The notes: generated by a model from the letters alone, not told the origin. Counted from the first letter of the stretch, positions 10,545 through 23,593 are shown. The stretch: 64,000 nucleotides of DNA from Cornus controversa (GCA_026545225.1 CM048852.1:13674146-13738145); one strand, 5' to 3'. Program-made: numbers and translations.

Positions 10545-11972
10545 TGGATGTGGCTAAACTCGGATTATATTGTAAGCTTAATTTTTGCCCTTTCTATCAA
10601 AATATAATTTAACCACTCGCAAGAGCATGAATCTTTGTAGATACGGTTCTATATAGAGAGTATCGATCCCACGAGGACTAGTCGCAATTGTCTTAAAGAA
10701 AGATTAATTCCACTTTAATCCTAAAAACAGGTTTTTGAATTTTTTGTTTATAAACTAGTGCATGAATGTAATGACTATAAATTTAAAGAGTAAAGGATGG
10801 GAGAGAGAACTAGGGTTGGTTTCCACCACTAGCCATTCACATGTTCATAAGTGTAGCAAGCATGAGATTCATTAATTAAATGCCTAACAATGTCATTAGG
10901 CTTGTGACCTCAACGACATATCAAAAGATCAATGTGTTTGTTCACCTATCATAATCCATCTTCAACAAGCATAGCTCTTTAACCTAGCTAACTATCTAAT
11001 TACCCTACTCTCTAAGTGAACCTACATGCATCCAAACTACCTTATCTTGGCATGGTTTATACAAACAAACACAACACATTCATTTAAACACCATTATTTA
11101 GCCATCATTTGCACTTCTTGTGGAATATGCAAATGTTGTGCATCCACATGAAGATTATACTCTAAGACAAGAATAAAACGAAAATCATATGAATATATAA
11201 AAGAAAGGTATTAGTGTACATGATCACTAGGCTAAACAATCAACATTTAATTACAAATCCCAAGTGCTACAAAGATGAACAAGTTTACAAGGCTAGGGGT
11301 TGAAACCAACACCCTAGTAGAAGAGTTAGTTGCTCATGGTTGCCTTGCACTCCTCCATTGATGAAGAAGATGAAGCTTCTTGGTCTGGTTCAGCTTCTCC
11401 TCTTCCTCTCCCGAATGTCTCTCTTTTGATGATGATGTGTGTTGAGAGATATGAGATATGTGGCTTTTTGGTGCTTTAAGGCTTCCTTTTTCAACCTTGG
11501 GGCCCACCATATATATATATATATATATATATATCAATATATATATCCCTTGTATCAAGAAGGTCCCCAAGGGTCTTGTTCAAGTCAGACAATCCCCCTA
11601 AGTTGTGCAAAAAGGGAGATTTTGTTGCAAGTGGGAGAGCAGGTGAGCAAGTGGGCAAGTGGCTTCTGCAGAATCTCGATCAATCAAGATTGGATCTCGA
11701 TTGATCGAGATTTCGATCAATCGAAATGAGATCTCAATCAATCGAGATCTCGATTGATCGAGATCAACATCTCGATTGATCGAGATGCCTTTGGCTGCAA
11801 TTTTGATTTTTGTTCTTCAGCTGCAAATAGCCTCAAACTTTGCTCTTTTCACTACAAGACCTACAATACATCAAAAATACAAAAATACCGTAAACATATC
11901 TCGATAATCAAAAGAACGGAACTAACATATGCAATAAAGAGGGTTCAAATGCATAGAAGTGAACACTTATCA
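10545..11972 (-). repeat. 5' LTR of element B
   Basis: A TG...CA unit of about 1,428 bp, homologous along its whole length to both LTRs of element C. It contains a (TA)n tract at 11513-11545 and a palindromic array at 11673-11786 on its U3 side. Confidence 0.88.
11673..11786. repeat. Palindromic TCTCGATCAATCGAGA array in LTR of B
   Basis: About six units of ATCTCGATCAATCGAGAT in alternating orientation. Each unit is nearly self-complementary, and neighbouring units are complementary to each other. The array lies about 190 bases from the upstream LTR end and upstream of the AT tract on the transcribed strand, an enhancer-like place. Confidence 0.85.
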
Positions 11973-12049
11973 GTAGCCATTATCGCTTAGACTGTCGCTA
12001 CCTGAGTGGCGACTGCTTTTCAAAATTAGTAGCCATAGCTGATGGCACA

Positions 12050-12920
12050 GGTTCTATTACCCATAGAGCAGCCCAACACTTGGGAGAAGGTACAAAATTC
12101 TTTCACAAAAGGGAATCCACTGGAGTTTTTAGGGTCTACAGAGGTGACTAAAGTGTATCAGTGGAGGAAAGACATTGAGCACCATATTTGCATGATCACG
12201 TGCACTGAAGTACAAAAATAGATGCTAGCTACTTTTAAGCTAGTGGGGGATGCATTACAGTGGTGAGAGTCGGTGACTACACTAAAGCAGCAGACTTCTT
12301 TAACTTATGGAGATTTCCAGGTCTATTTTGATGCTAAGTATTTCCCATATACAGTGAGGGTAGCCAAAAAGATGGAATTTTTGGATTTACAGTAGGGGAT
12401 AGGACAATTGCAGTGTATGAGTAGGAGTTTACCAATTTGTCATTGTTTGCACCTGAGGAGGTGGACAATGAGGAAAAGAAGATGTGTTGCTTTGTGAATG
12501 GATTGATTTGGCCCATTCGACAGGTCATTTTGGGTTGTCCAGCTTTACTATATATGCTTAGGAGGTTGATGCTACATTACAGCACTGTCAGTCAAGGAAG
12601 GACTACAAGAAAAGAAAAGTAGATAAATGACATGACAGGGACTCCACTAGTCAGACAATGGAGAAGAATAAGAGAAATAGAGGGAGACAATCTAATAGGG
12701 GTAATCATTTAGGACAACAGTAGTGGAAGAGGTACAAGCTAACAGTGATGCTCGGAGATGAGAAGCTTCTACTCACATGAGATAGAATGGGGTACCGCAT
12801 GCAGGTCAGGTTCAGTCACAGGAAACCAGTCGAGGAGGCCTGCTAGTGTATTTAGAGGACATTGTTATGGGTGTGGTGAGCTGGGATAATCAGCTAAATA
12901 TTGCCCTAACACCAATCAAA
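12050..12920 (+). pseudogene. Gag remnant of element D
   Basis: Broken frames recover the typical chromovirus gag order: a Trp-rich amphipathic core (KVYQWRKDIEHH; FKLVGDALQWW), then EFTNLSLFAPEEVDNEEKK, and a decayed zinc knuckle (HCYGCGELG) near 12855-12895. Several in-frame stops interrupt it. Confidence 0.75.
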
Positions 12921-13089
12921 GACAGCTTGGTTAGCAAGGATAAGACAATAACCACCTTTGCCGGTACTACAAGTTTCACAAATTCAAGCTTAGCATTGTC
13001 CATCTTTACCCACACCACCACCGCCCGCAGGGCAACCAGGTTAGCAGATGCATTATGGGAGGGTCTACAATGTCATGTCATATGATGTG

Positions 13090-13475
13090 CAGGCTCCTCA
13101 GGTGACTGAGGGTATGTTTCTGATCATGGTAGATTTGATCATGTCTTATTTGATATTGCTACATCTCATTCCTTTGTATCTAGAGTATTTGCTAGCTTAT
13201 CTGGTATAAACATTTAGTTATATAGTTCTCCACTTACTATAGCTACACTGTTGGGGTTTAGTACGGTTTTACGAGAACACCATAGTCAGGTCCCTGTAGA
13301 TATTAGCAGACTCAGGTTCTTGGCAAACTTATTGATCTTGGATATGCATTCCTATGATGTGATACTCAGGATCGATTGGTTATCAAGTTAATTGCTATGA
13401 TAAGGCAATTATTTTTGCTATACCAGGTTAGGAGATGTATTTGATTGCTATGCCACAATCAAATGGAGGGTCTAA
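13090..13475 (+). pseudogene. Protease remnant of element D
   Basis: A frame near 13125-13200 reads VLFDIATSHSFVS, matching the chromovirus protease active-site region in which DTGATHSF is usual, so the catalytic motif is damaged (DIATSHSF). Stops follow shortly after. Confidence 0.65.
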
Positions 13476-13479
13476 GTAT

Positions 13480-15169
13480 GCACTTGTTCTTTATCAGTGA
13501 AGAGTCTCCAGAAGGAACTACAATATCTTTAGATTCCATTCTAGTGGTACAAGACTTTTAGGATGTGTTTCAGAAGATCCCAGGGTTACTACTAAGTTAT
13601 GAGATAGATTTTGTGATTGATTTAGCTCCAGGCACCAGGCCTATTGCTAGGGCCCCATATAGAATGGCGCATGTTGAAATGAGGGAGTGAAAGGATCAGA
13701 TTCAGAAACTTCTTAGTCAAAAATTTATTCACAGGTGTACTTTAGTGTGGGGAGCATCGGTGTTGTTTGTGAAAAAGAAGGATGGGTCTCTTTGCCTTTA
13801 TATTGACTACAGGGAATTGAATAAGGTCACAATCCGCAACAAGTACCCGTTGCCTAGGATTGATGATCTGTTCAATCAGTTGAAGGGAGCCACCTACTTC
13901 TCAAAGATAGATTTGAGATTCGGGTATCATCAGCTTCGAGTTAGGGAGCAGGATGTACCGAAGACAGCCTTCCTTACCAGATATGGGTCGTATAAGTTTC
14001 GGGTTATGCCTTCGGGTTAACAAACGCCCCAGTTATCTTCATGGATCTAATGAACAGAGTGCTCAGGGCCTACTTAGATCACTTTGTTATTATTTTCATT
14101 GATGACATTGTGGTTTATTCTAGGTTAGAGGAGGATTATGCCATACATCTTCGTTTCGTTCTACAGACACTAAGAGATCATTAACTATATGCAAAGTTTG
14201 AGAAGTGTGATTTCTGGTAGAGGGAGGTGAAGTTCTTGGGTTACGTATTATTTGAGAAAATGATAGCGATTGATCCAAGTAAAGTATCAGCGATTTTGGA
14301 GTGGGGACAACCTACCTCACCTTTAAAGATTCACAACTTTCTTGGGTTGGCTGGTTATTATCGTCGGTTTATTTAAGGCTTCTTTAAGATTACTGGCTTG
14401 CTCACCCATCTCACTAAAAAAGGTGTGTGTTTTACTTGGGATGACTCTTGTTAGGCGGCATTTGACGAGTTGAAGAGCAGGTTGACGACTTCACCTGTTC
14501 TAGCTACTCCTCAAAGTGACATTGAGTACTTGGTATTCATTGATGCGTCACTGCAAGGTCTGAGATGTGTGTTAATGTAGGAGGAGAGGCTGATATCTTA
14601 TGTTTCATGTAAGCTTAAGCCTCATGAGCTTAATTACCCAACTCATGATTTGAAGTTAGCAGCTGTGGTTTTTGCTTTGAGGATTTGGAGGCATTACCTC
14701 TTGGGTGAGACCTTCAAATTGTTCAGCGACCACAAGAGTTTGTAGTATCTATTCTCATAGAAGGAGCTGAATATGAGACAGCACAGGTGGTTGGAGTTCA
14801 TGAAAGAATATCATTTTTTCATCCAGTACCACACAGGGAAAACGAATGTAGTAGCTAATGTACTTAATCGCTAACCCTATGCTAGTCTTTCCGCTCTATT
14901 TGAAACAGAGTGGAATGACTTGAGCAGCATTGATGGCTTAGTTGATGCCTTTGTAGCATGTGTAGTGGTTACACCTGCTATCAGTCCGAGGGTAGTTATA
15001 GATCAGCTTATTGATCGACAGTGCATAGAGAAAGTGGCTGAGTTGAAATTTGGAGAGGTACTATTTTATACAGTGGGTACAAATAGAGGATTGAGGTACA
15101 AGGGGCGGTTAGTGGCCCCCCTCACAATGACGACTTGAGGAGGGTAGTGATGAGTGAGGCCCACGGTTC
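13480..15169 (+). pseudogene. Reverse transcriptase, RNase H and integrase N-terminus of element D
   Basis: The clearest piece is 13745-14020 ([34 protein letters not shown]). A frameshift near 14018 leads to [11 protein letters not shown], the YVDD-box region with Ile-Asp-Asp. RNase H motifs ([29 protein letters not shown]) follow at 14530-14670. The integrase zinc-finger region starts near 15090 and is cut at 15174 by element C; reading continues at 28066. At least eight stops are visible. Confidence 0.88.
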
Positions 15170-15174
15170 TCACT

Positions 15175-16592
15175 TGATGTGGTTGGAACTTGAATTATCT
15201 TGTAAGCTTATTTTTGCCCCTTTTATCAAAATATAATTTAACCACTCGCAAGAGCACGAATCTTTGTAGATACGGTTCTATATAGAGGGTATCGATCCCA
15301 CGAGGACTAGTTGTAATTGTCTTAAAGAAAGATTACTTCCACTTTAATCCTAAAAACAAGGTTTTGAGTTTTTGTTTATAAAACTATTGCATGAATGTAA
15401 TAACAATAAATTTAAAGAGTAAAGGATAGGAGAGAGAACTAGGGGTGGTTTCCACCACTAGCCATTCACATGTTCATAAGTGTAGCAAGCTTGGGATTCA
15501 TAAATTAAATGCCTAACAATGTCATTAGGCTTGTGACCTCAATGACATATCAAAAGATTAATGTGTGTGTCAACCTATCATAATCCATCTTCAACAAGCA
15601 TAGCTCTTCAACCTAACTAACTACCTAATTACCCTACTCTCTAAGTGAACCTACATGCATCAAAACTACCTTATCTTGGCATGGTTCATACAAGCAAGCA
15701 CTACACATTCATTTAAAGTACCATTACCTAGCTATCATTTGCATTTCTTGTGGAATATGCAAATGTTGTGAATTCATATGACAAAATCTACTCTAAGACA
15801 ATAATAAACTCCACTTCAAATGAATATTTATAAGAAATGTATAAGTGTACATTGTCACTAGACTAAATAATCAACATTTAATTACAAATCCCAAAATGCT
15901 ACAAAAATGAACAAGTTTACATGGCTAGAGGTTTCACCAACACCCTAGTAGAGAAGTTAGTTGCTCATGGCTGCCTTGCACTCTTCCATTGATGAAGAAA
16001 ATAGAGCTTTAAGGTCTGGTTCAACTCCTTCTTCTCCTCTCCCGAATGTCTCTCTTTGTATATTCTGATGTGTGTGAGAGATATGTGAGAAATGACCTCT
16101 TTTTGTGCTTTATGGCCTCCTTTTCAACCTTGGGGCCCACCATAAATATATATATATCAATATATATACCAAATACATCAAGAAGGTCCCCAAAGGTCAT
16201 GTTCAAGTCATACAATCCCTCTAAGTCGTGCAAAAATAGGGATTTTGTTGCAAGTGGGAGAGCAGGTGAGTAAGTGGGCAAGTGGCTCTGCAGAATCTCG
16301 ATCAATCGAGATTGGATCTCGATTGATCGAGATTTTGATCAATCGAAGTAAGATCTCGATCAATCGAGATCTCGATTAATCGAGATCAACATCTCGATTG
16401 ATCAAGATGCCTTGGCTGCAAATCTGACTTTTCTCTTCAGCTGCAAAAAGCCTCAAATTTTGCTCTTTTTCCTACAAGACCTGCAATACATCAAAAATAC
16501 AAAAATACCGTAAACATATCTTGGTAAACATAGAAACGGGATTAACATATGCAATAAAGAGGGTTCAAATGTATAGAATTGAACACTTATCA
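15175..16592 (-). repeat. 3' LTR of element C
   Basis: 1,418 bp, TGATGTGG to CTTATCA on the plus strand. The same length as the 5' LTR, with scattered substitutions, for example near 15179 and 15205. It includes a TA tract at 16148-16168 and a palindromic array at 16295-16408. Confidence 0.93.
16295..16408. repeat. Palindromic GATC-core array in 3' LTR of C
   Basis: Six units related to ATCTCGATCAATCGAGAT in alternating orientation, matching the arrays at 11673 and 27763 with a few substitutions. Confidence 0.85.
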
Positions 16593-16606
16593 CACCCCCA
16601 AACTTA
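16593..16606 (-). other. Polypurine tract of element C
   Basis: On the minus strand AGTTTGGGGGTG directly precedes the 3' LTR, the expected plus-strand primer position. A similar CCCCCAAACTTA block recurs at 17694-17706, a common feature near the third ORF of Athila-like elements. Confidence 0.6.
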
Positions 16607-18387
16607 CATATTGCTAGTCCCTTAGCAATGCAATATTACAAAAATGAAATTAACTATCTTATACAAAAATTTAATCATGCTCAGTCATCAACTAGATAAA
16701 GGGCGATCATCCGTTCATTTCACATTTGGCAAATGCAACAAGTATTACAGAACTATGCAGTCATTTGCAAAAATGGACTTTCACAAGTTATAGATAAACG
16801 ACGGTCCCCACATAATGGCCTGTCCGAACAAACATACCGATTCCAACCCCAAAATCCTCTTTGAAAAGTGAACATGCATTCTAGCACGTGACTTTGTCAT
16901 ATTTGGAGAAGAATAAGAACAAATCTGCTTTTAAAAGAAAAACTCATTGAAACAGTTTGACAATGTTGTTCATTATCACAAAACATTCATGATTGCTCAT
17001 GCACGGATGACCGTGCAATGCTTAGCTCTTTTTGCTTTCTTGCAAGCCCATGTAGCGGCATTGGGCCAATGACTCCCAAACCAATTGGTTTTAGGGCATT
17101 AGGTGAAGAAACACCCCTCGGACTTAATAACCAAGCTTGCAAGGCGATGAGCATAAGCAAGCCACCCGCTTCTTATTGCTCAACCTTGCACACTTATACG
17201 CGAATACTCCCTGCTTTGAGGCATAGAGATCTGGTTTATTGAGTGAGAATGCTTATTGCATTTATTTTATAATATGCTTTTTTTTTTTTTTTTTTACAAC
17301 AACCGGAAGAATTTATTCTTTAAGTTGTTCGAATAAAAACAGAAATTTACAAAATTCTCCATCAAATTTATACCCCACAATTTAAAATGCATGTGTGCGA
17401 ATTTGTGCGGTTAAGGACAAATTTAGGGCAAGAACTGTACGTGCTCATATTTGGACAGAAATGTAGACCGTTCTAGCCTATTACATAGCCTACAAAAGTG
17501 CGGGTATTTACAATGTTAAAGTTATTAACTATCTGCTGCATTTACCTCGGACATTTATTCGAATGATCTTCCTTTAAAAAGCAAGACATCATAGCAAGTA
17601 TGCAAAAATATCAAGAAAAGAACTTTGCTCTACAATGACAATCAATACAAAGACTGAACATTGCATGCATATGCAAGTGGTATAGCATACCGCACCCCCA
17701 AACTTAGACGCAACATTGTCCTCAATGTTTGGACAAGAAGAACAAGGAAAGAATTTACCGGGATTGCAGAATGCGACAAAAATGGCATTCCAATATGGGC
17801 GGTCATCCTGTAAATGAGAAAAACTTGCACGGAACACCAACTAGATACCACGAGCATTAAAGGGAACAAAAAGTAGATAAAAATAACATAATAAAAGAAT
17901 TATGCACAAACAGACAATGCCAAGATCACTACATAGCCAAGGCTCTGAACTGGTGTTTCCCAATTGACTAAGAGGTTTATGCGATAAGACATTGACTATC
18001 CAGGCACGCTAACGTATAGCATGCAAAGGGGCTGCCTTTCTTTATTAACGTCATACTGCGTTGAAGCAATCTCAACAGTATTGGGAATTTAAACCAGGCG
18101 GTAATAAACGAAAATTATCAACTGAATCGCATATAACAATTAGGCAAGTGGTACTACATACATAGTCAAAGTATAGAGAGCAGAGATATGGGCAGAAAGT
18201 AAAAATAAAGACAAAAAATCTAATACATGGGATAAAACAAAACTGTATTCCATATATGTGAACATAAGTTTCAGTACAAAGGGTACATGGATGTGGAATA
18301 CACAAAAACTAACTTGGCCAACATGGCCTAGCAAAAATAAAGAAAGAAAAATACAAACAGTAAAACAGAAAGTGCAAATAGATAGAG
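16607..18387. other. Untranslated 3' region of element C
   Basis: About 1.8 kb between the third-ORF stop and the polypurine tract. It contains a poly-T run at 17279-17295 and no reading frame that I can support. Confidence 0.7.
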
Positions 18388-19617
18388 CTACTCGAGGGCG
18401 GGTGGTGGTGGTGGCTTGGTGGGAGGAGTAGAGGTGGAGGTGGAGGTGGAGGTTCGGTCGGCAAGCAGGAACTGTAGGTCCTGCCAGAAAGCTCGGAACT
18501 CATCTAAAATCGCCCTCTGACCCTGTACTAGAGATGAAATGTCCGATCTAATGCCCTCCAACTGACTCTACGTCACCTGGACGTGCTCCTCAAAATCCTG
18601 CTGGAGCCGCTCTACGTCAGCTGCCAGGCAGGAGTAGCCAGTCGCCAGGATGTCATGCCACTCTGCAGTAATATCCATCTCATCCTCCTCCATCTCCTCG
18701 TTAGAAAACTCGCCCTCTACAGGCTCACCCTCCTCCATCTCCACTGGGGCATCCATGTCTACATCCTCTGGGGGATCGCCCTAGTGGTCCTGTCGCCCTA
18801 GGTGTCGCCTCACCCTCTCACACTGAGTAGGTGTGAAGTGGGTGGGCGGTGCCAACTGAATGTCAGTATCATTGACCGGTATACTGGCACGGCTCAGGAA
18901 AGCGGCGACGAGGAAAGGAAAGGGAAGCCACCAACTCGCTGCTCGCCGCATCCTCTTGTTGACGAGGTCGTCCCAGATCTTAAACATCTGTCCCCATATC
19001 AGCGATGGGACAGAAAACCACGTGCCTGTGTGGAAAGCGTAAAGGCAACAGAGGAGGTCGCCTCTGCGCTCTGCCACATGTTACAGAGGACACGCGTTCT
19101 TGATGAGAACGGTGTCCAGGAACCATAGTCTACTCGGGCACATCGATTTGGACGTGCAGTTGTGACTGGGCGTGGTAAACGCCCCGCCACACATGTCCAT
19201 CACGATGGAGAATAGTGTTATGTCCGCTGGAAGCTTGACCCTGTAGATTGGTCAACCGTCCTGGTCAACCATATCGGGAGGCTGCTGATGAGGGATGCCG
19301 AACATCTGTGCAATCCAGTTCAGCGTGATAGTGATAGTCATGCCACCCACGATCGTCTCCAATGTGTCCAGCGCGGTACAGGAATAGGTCATACGCTCGT
19401 AAAAGGCCTACACCAAGCGCTTATGTGCCATATCAGTGGGAGGCACACATAATCGGTCAAGGCAACGCCGCCTGAGCTCTGCTACAGCCCACGAGCTGTC
19501 GGAACACGTCTCGAACTCTCTCAGCTCGAATATCTGCTCTGGGTGAAACTTCCAAGTCCGAAAGGCTCTCCCGGGCACATCTCGAGCAGCACCGGCGGCA
19601 TTCTTCACTCTTGCCAT
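18388..19617 (-). pseudogene. Env-like third ORF of element C, broken only by nonsense codons
   Basis: From ATG 19617 to TAG 18388 one frame runs throughout, about 410 codons, interrupted by about five in-frame stops but no visible frameshift. It contains ELREFETCSDSSWAVAELRR, then LWFLDTVLIKNACPL, shared in pattern with the third ORF of A, then LWFLD-distal blocks (MFKIWDDLVNKRMRRAASWW), an acidic stretch (EMEEGEPVEGEFSNEEMEED) and a Ser-Thr/Pro tail. Its function is unknown. The putative plant transposon protein domain is the closest family. Confidence 0.7.
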
Positions 19618-20265
19618 AGTCTCAGAACAGTCTGCACTTATTCCAAAAGTACATAAATAAAAAGAAAATAAGAGGAATGCTAAACTAAGAATGAAAATAA
19701 AAATAAAAAAAATAAAAATAATAATAATAAAATAAAAATAAAAAAATTCTAGTCTATGGTGCTGACATATGTATTCAAAAAGTCGCTCTCAACGAGGCAG
19801 CGTGAGCGGATGCAACCGAAACGATGGGCCGCGGTTGCAAACCGTACATTAAGCACTCGAAGCAATAATAATGCAATATCTCACCCATACATGCATTCCT
19901 ACCCCCGAAACCCGCAAGATCCCATTGTTAACATAGCATACACAAACCATTCCAACCCAACATCATCTGTCTATGTTTATTACACCGAGAAACTAACAAA
20001 AATAGCAAGAAAGTACGCAAAATATAGCCATGCATCACTTACCTCAAGGTGAAGATGATGATCGGCACAAAAAATAAAGACCCAACTCGCAGCCGCGAAG
20101 AGATGAGCGTGCGCGTGCTCACGGAGACCTCGGACTACGGCGAACGGTGGTGGATGGTCAGGAATGGTAGATCAAGTATGGGACGGTGCTTGGGAAAACT
20201 CTGGCTTGCTCAGAGAAGAGAAGGAAGTCGGATGGTCTTTTGAAATGAGAGGGAAACCCAACGGT

Positions 20266-20273
20266 TTAAATAA
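20266..20273 (-). promoter_or_regulatory. TATA-like box upstream of the third ORF of C
   Basis: The minus strand reads TTATTTAAACC, 31 bases downstream of the internal palindromic array and about 650 bases upstream of ATG 19617. It matches the arrangement in element A. Function is inferred. Confidence 0.3.
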
Positions 20274-20303
20274 GTATTCGGCTCACGTGCAGGCATCGTG
20301 TCA

Positions 20304-20549
20304 ATCTCGATTGATCGAGATGTACATCTCGATCAATCGAGATTTTGATCAATCGAGATCCCACTTCGATCAATCGAAATCCCACTTCGATCAATCAAAA
20401 TTTTGATTGATCGAGGACCTATCGAAGAATACTACCTCTCGGGACTTTGGACTTGGCAAACTCTCTGCATTATTTCGATCAATCGAGACTGAAATCTCGA
20501 TCAATCGAAATCTCGATTGATCGAGATCTCTGCTTCGATCAATCGAGAT
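20304..20549. repeat. Internal palindromic GATC-core array of element C
   Basis: About ten units of (A)TCTCGATCAATCGAGA or its complement, in two clusters (20304-20415 and 20475-20549). They are the same motif as the LTR arrays but in a different arrangement, located between pol and the third ORF. Confidence 0.85.
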
Positions 20550-20719
20550 GCTCAAAAACAGTCAGCTTGAGTTATGCTTCATGGACTTGGATTTATGGGA
20601 CTTAGATACTAAATTGCTTAGATACAAAATTTACCTTGGATTAAAGGGACATCATGGAAGCATGATAGCTACCATGGCCGCGCCACCTTACACGTCTATG
20701 GCATGACGTCCAAATCGGC

Positions 20720-21904
20720 TCACGAGTGAAAATATACGGGATCCGTCAAAGTGACGACATCCACGTATTCGGTGGTAACTTGGTCATCTACGCACATTTT
20801 TAAGCGCTGCCCATTTACTTTGAACAACAATCCATCTTTCAAGTCCTTCAATTCCACCGCTCCGTGGGGAGCGATAGAATTAACCAAAAATAGACCATCC
20901 CAACGGGAGCGAAGTTTTCTGGGAAACAAATGGAGGCGTGAGTTGTACAACCATACTTTTTTGCCCGGAGAAAATGTTTTGACTCAAATATTACGATTAT
21001 GAAAGGCTTTGGAATTTTCCTTATAGATTTTAGCGTTCTCATACGCGTCATGTCGCAATTCTTCCAATTCATTTAATTGAAGATTTCGATTAGATCCGGC
21101 CGTTTGCATATCAAAATTAAAAGTTTTGGTGGCCCGCATAGCTTTATGCTCCAATTCAACCAGAAGATGACACACTTTGCCATAAACCAACCGGTAAGGT
21201 GACATTCCAATGGGAGTCTTATACGCAGTTCGGTATGCCCATAATGCATCACTTAGTCGCAATGACCAATCTTTTCGGTCAGGCCAAATTGTCTTCTCAA
21301 GAATGTTCTTAATCTCCCTATTGGATACCTCTACCTGGCCACTAGTTTGAGGATGGTATGGGGTGGCTACTTTATGTGTGACAGAGTATTTGGTAAGCAA
21401 GGTTCGAAGGAACCGATTACAGAAATGTTTACCTCCGTCACTGATGAGGGCCCGAGGTGTACCAAACCAGCTAAAGATATTAGCTTGAATGAACTTAACC
21501 ATGACTACGTGGTCATTGGTTTTGGTAGCAATGGCCTCTATCCATTTAGATACGTAGTCCACCGCCACAAGTATGTACTCATGACCAGTAGAGGGTGGAA
21601 AAGGTCCCATGAAGTCAATGCCCCACACATCAAATATCTCAATAATAAGAATAGGGTTAAGAGGCATCATGTCCTTCCGAGACATCGCGTCAAGGCGCTG
21701 ACATCGCTCACAAGAGTGGCAGAAAGAATATGCATCCCGATGAAGTGTTGGCCAGAAAAACCCGCATTGAAGAATTTTTGCTACGGTTTTCTTAGCACTA
21801 AAGTGTCCCCCACAAGCGAGTGTATGACAAAATTTGAGAATGCTTTAGAATTCACTGTTGGGTACACACTTTCGAATTATTTGATCGGGGTAATATTTGA
21901 ACAA
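20720..21904 (-). pseudogene. Integrase of element C
   Basis: The zinc finger ([18 protein letters not shown]), DDE core ([30 protein letters not shown]) and C-terminal domain ending at the stop near 20720 are present. Stops near 21850 and 20983 interrupt it. The longest piece, 20984-21685, has the three acidic catalytic residues intact. Confidence 0.9.
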
Positions 21905-23593
21905 TTAAGGATCGTCCCAATAATATGATCGTGATTGGGAGAAAAAATGATCCTTCTCTTGCTTGGTCCAAGAAGATGGTATTTTACCGGTTGCCAAGTA
22001 GTTAACAACATCCGCATACCAAGGGGTACTCTCTTGAGAAATGACAAAGAGTTGTTCATCCGGGAAGGATTCACAAACTGGAATGGAGTTATGGAGGGAT
22101 TCAACAAGAATTCTAGAAAGGTGGTCAGCTACCACATTTTCAATTCCCTTTTTGTCTCTAATCTCAAAATTGAACTCTTGCAACAAAAGTATCCATCTGA
22201 TCAACCTAGGCTTGGTGTCCTTTTTGGCCAAAAGATGCCAGAGGGCAGCATGGTCCGAATAGACAATGACCTTGGAACTTAATAAATAAGCTCAAAATTT
22301 GTCCAAGGAAAATACTACTGCAAGCAACTCCTTTTCTATTGTGGTATAATTGATTTGAGCCTCGGAAAGGGTTTTACTTGCGTAGTAGATGACATGTGGT
22401 AATTTGTCTACTCGTTGCCCTAAGACCACACCCATAGCATAATCAAATGCATCACACATGATCTCAAATGGGAGAGCCCAATTTGGAGGGATGAGAATTG
22501 GAGCGGTTGTAAGCATGGTGCAGAGTTTTTCAAAAGCGCTAAGGCACGTTTCATCAAAGGTAAAGCAAGATTCTTTTTCAAGAAGGCGGCACAAAGGCCG
22601 AGAGATCTTGCTAAAGTCTTTGATGAAACGGCGATAAAAGCCCGCATGCCCAAGGAATGAACGAATCTCTCTCACCGTTGATGGTGGAGGAAGTTTGGAA
22701 ATAAGCTCAACCTTGGCTTTGTCAACCTCGATTCCTCTCTTAGACATAATGTGCCCTAGGACAATGCCCTCTTGAACCATAAAATGGCTCTTTTCCCAAC
22801 TAAGAATTAGGTTGGTCTCTTGACATCGTTTGAGAACACGGGATAGATTTTGGAGACATGATTCAAATGAAGGCCCAAACACGGAAAAATCATCCATGAA
22901 CACTTCCAAGAATTTTTCCACCATATCCAAAAAGATAGACATCATACACCGTTGAAAAGTCGTCGGTGCGTTGCACAACCCAAAGGGCATGCGTCTATAA
23001 GCAAATGTGCCGAAAGGACATGTAAAGGTGGTTTTCTCTTGATCCCTCGGGTCTATAACAACCTGATTAGAGCCAAAATATCCATCTAAGAAACAATAAA
23101 AACTTTGACCAGCTAGTCTCTCTAAGATTTGATCAATAAAGGGAAGAGGGAAGTGATCTTTCCGAGTGGCTGAATTTAATTTTCGATAATCTATGCACAC
23201 TCTCCATCCCGCGGTGGTGCGTTGGGGAACTAATTCACCCTTATCATTTGGTTGCACCGTAATACCGGACTTCTTTGGAACCACTTGAGTGGGACTAACC
23301 CACTGACTATCTGAGATGGGGTAAATGATTCCCGCATCTAGTAACTTCACCACCTCCTTCATTACAACGTCCTTCATATTTGGATTTAATCGACGTTGCG
23401 CTTCTCTTGAGGTCTTTGCATCCTCTTCCAAGTGTATGCGGTGCATACAAATAGAAGGATCTATTCCCTTAAGATCTGCCACACTCCATCCTATTGCTTC
23501 CTTGTGCTCTTTTAGCACTTTTAGGAGTTCCATCTCTTGATCATTGGTGAGATTGGAAGCAATAATGACTGGAAGGGTCTCATTAGCGCCCAA
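21905..23593 (-). pseudogene. Reverse transcriptase and RNase H of element C
   Basis: The frame 22292-23593 carries RT motifs WRVCIDYRKLN, a catalytic VFMDDFSVFG (the FMDD variant normal for Athila), LGHAGFYRRFIKDF and RNase H motif CDAFDYAMGVVLGQ. A stop near 22292 separates the last part (21905-22231), which holds the end of RNase H ([10 protein letters not shown]) and the linker to integrase. Element A has lost exactly this domain set. Confidence 0.92.

Larger units (their letters stand above)
6946..11972 (-). mobile_element. Element B: Athila-like retrotransposon, 5' part only, split by A
   Basis: It carries a 5' LTR (10545-11972), primer site, gag, protease and the start of RT on the minus strand, all closely related to element C. 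The rest should lie beyond the left window edge on the far side of A. It is inserted in the gag region of element D. The right flank begins GTAGC; the matching left copy is outside the window. It carries several nonsense and frameshift changes and a TRIM solo LTR, so it is inactive. Confidence 0.85.

Noticed and set aside
18309-18503. Pro/His-rich short ORF
   Set aside because: It reads a GGTGGTGG-type stretch in the wrong frame of the third ORF tail.
22860-22910. Phe-Met-Asp-Asp instead of Tyr-Val-Asp-Asp in RT of C as a novelty
   Set aside because: FMDD is normal in Athila-type RTs, as is DLGA in their protease.
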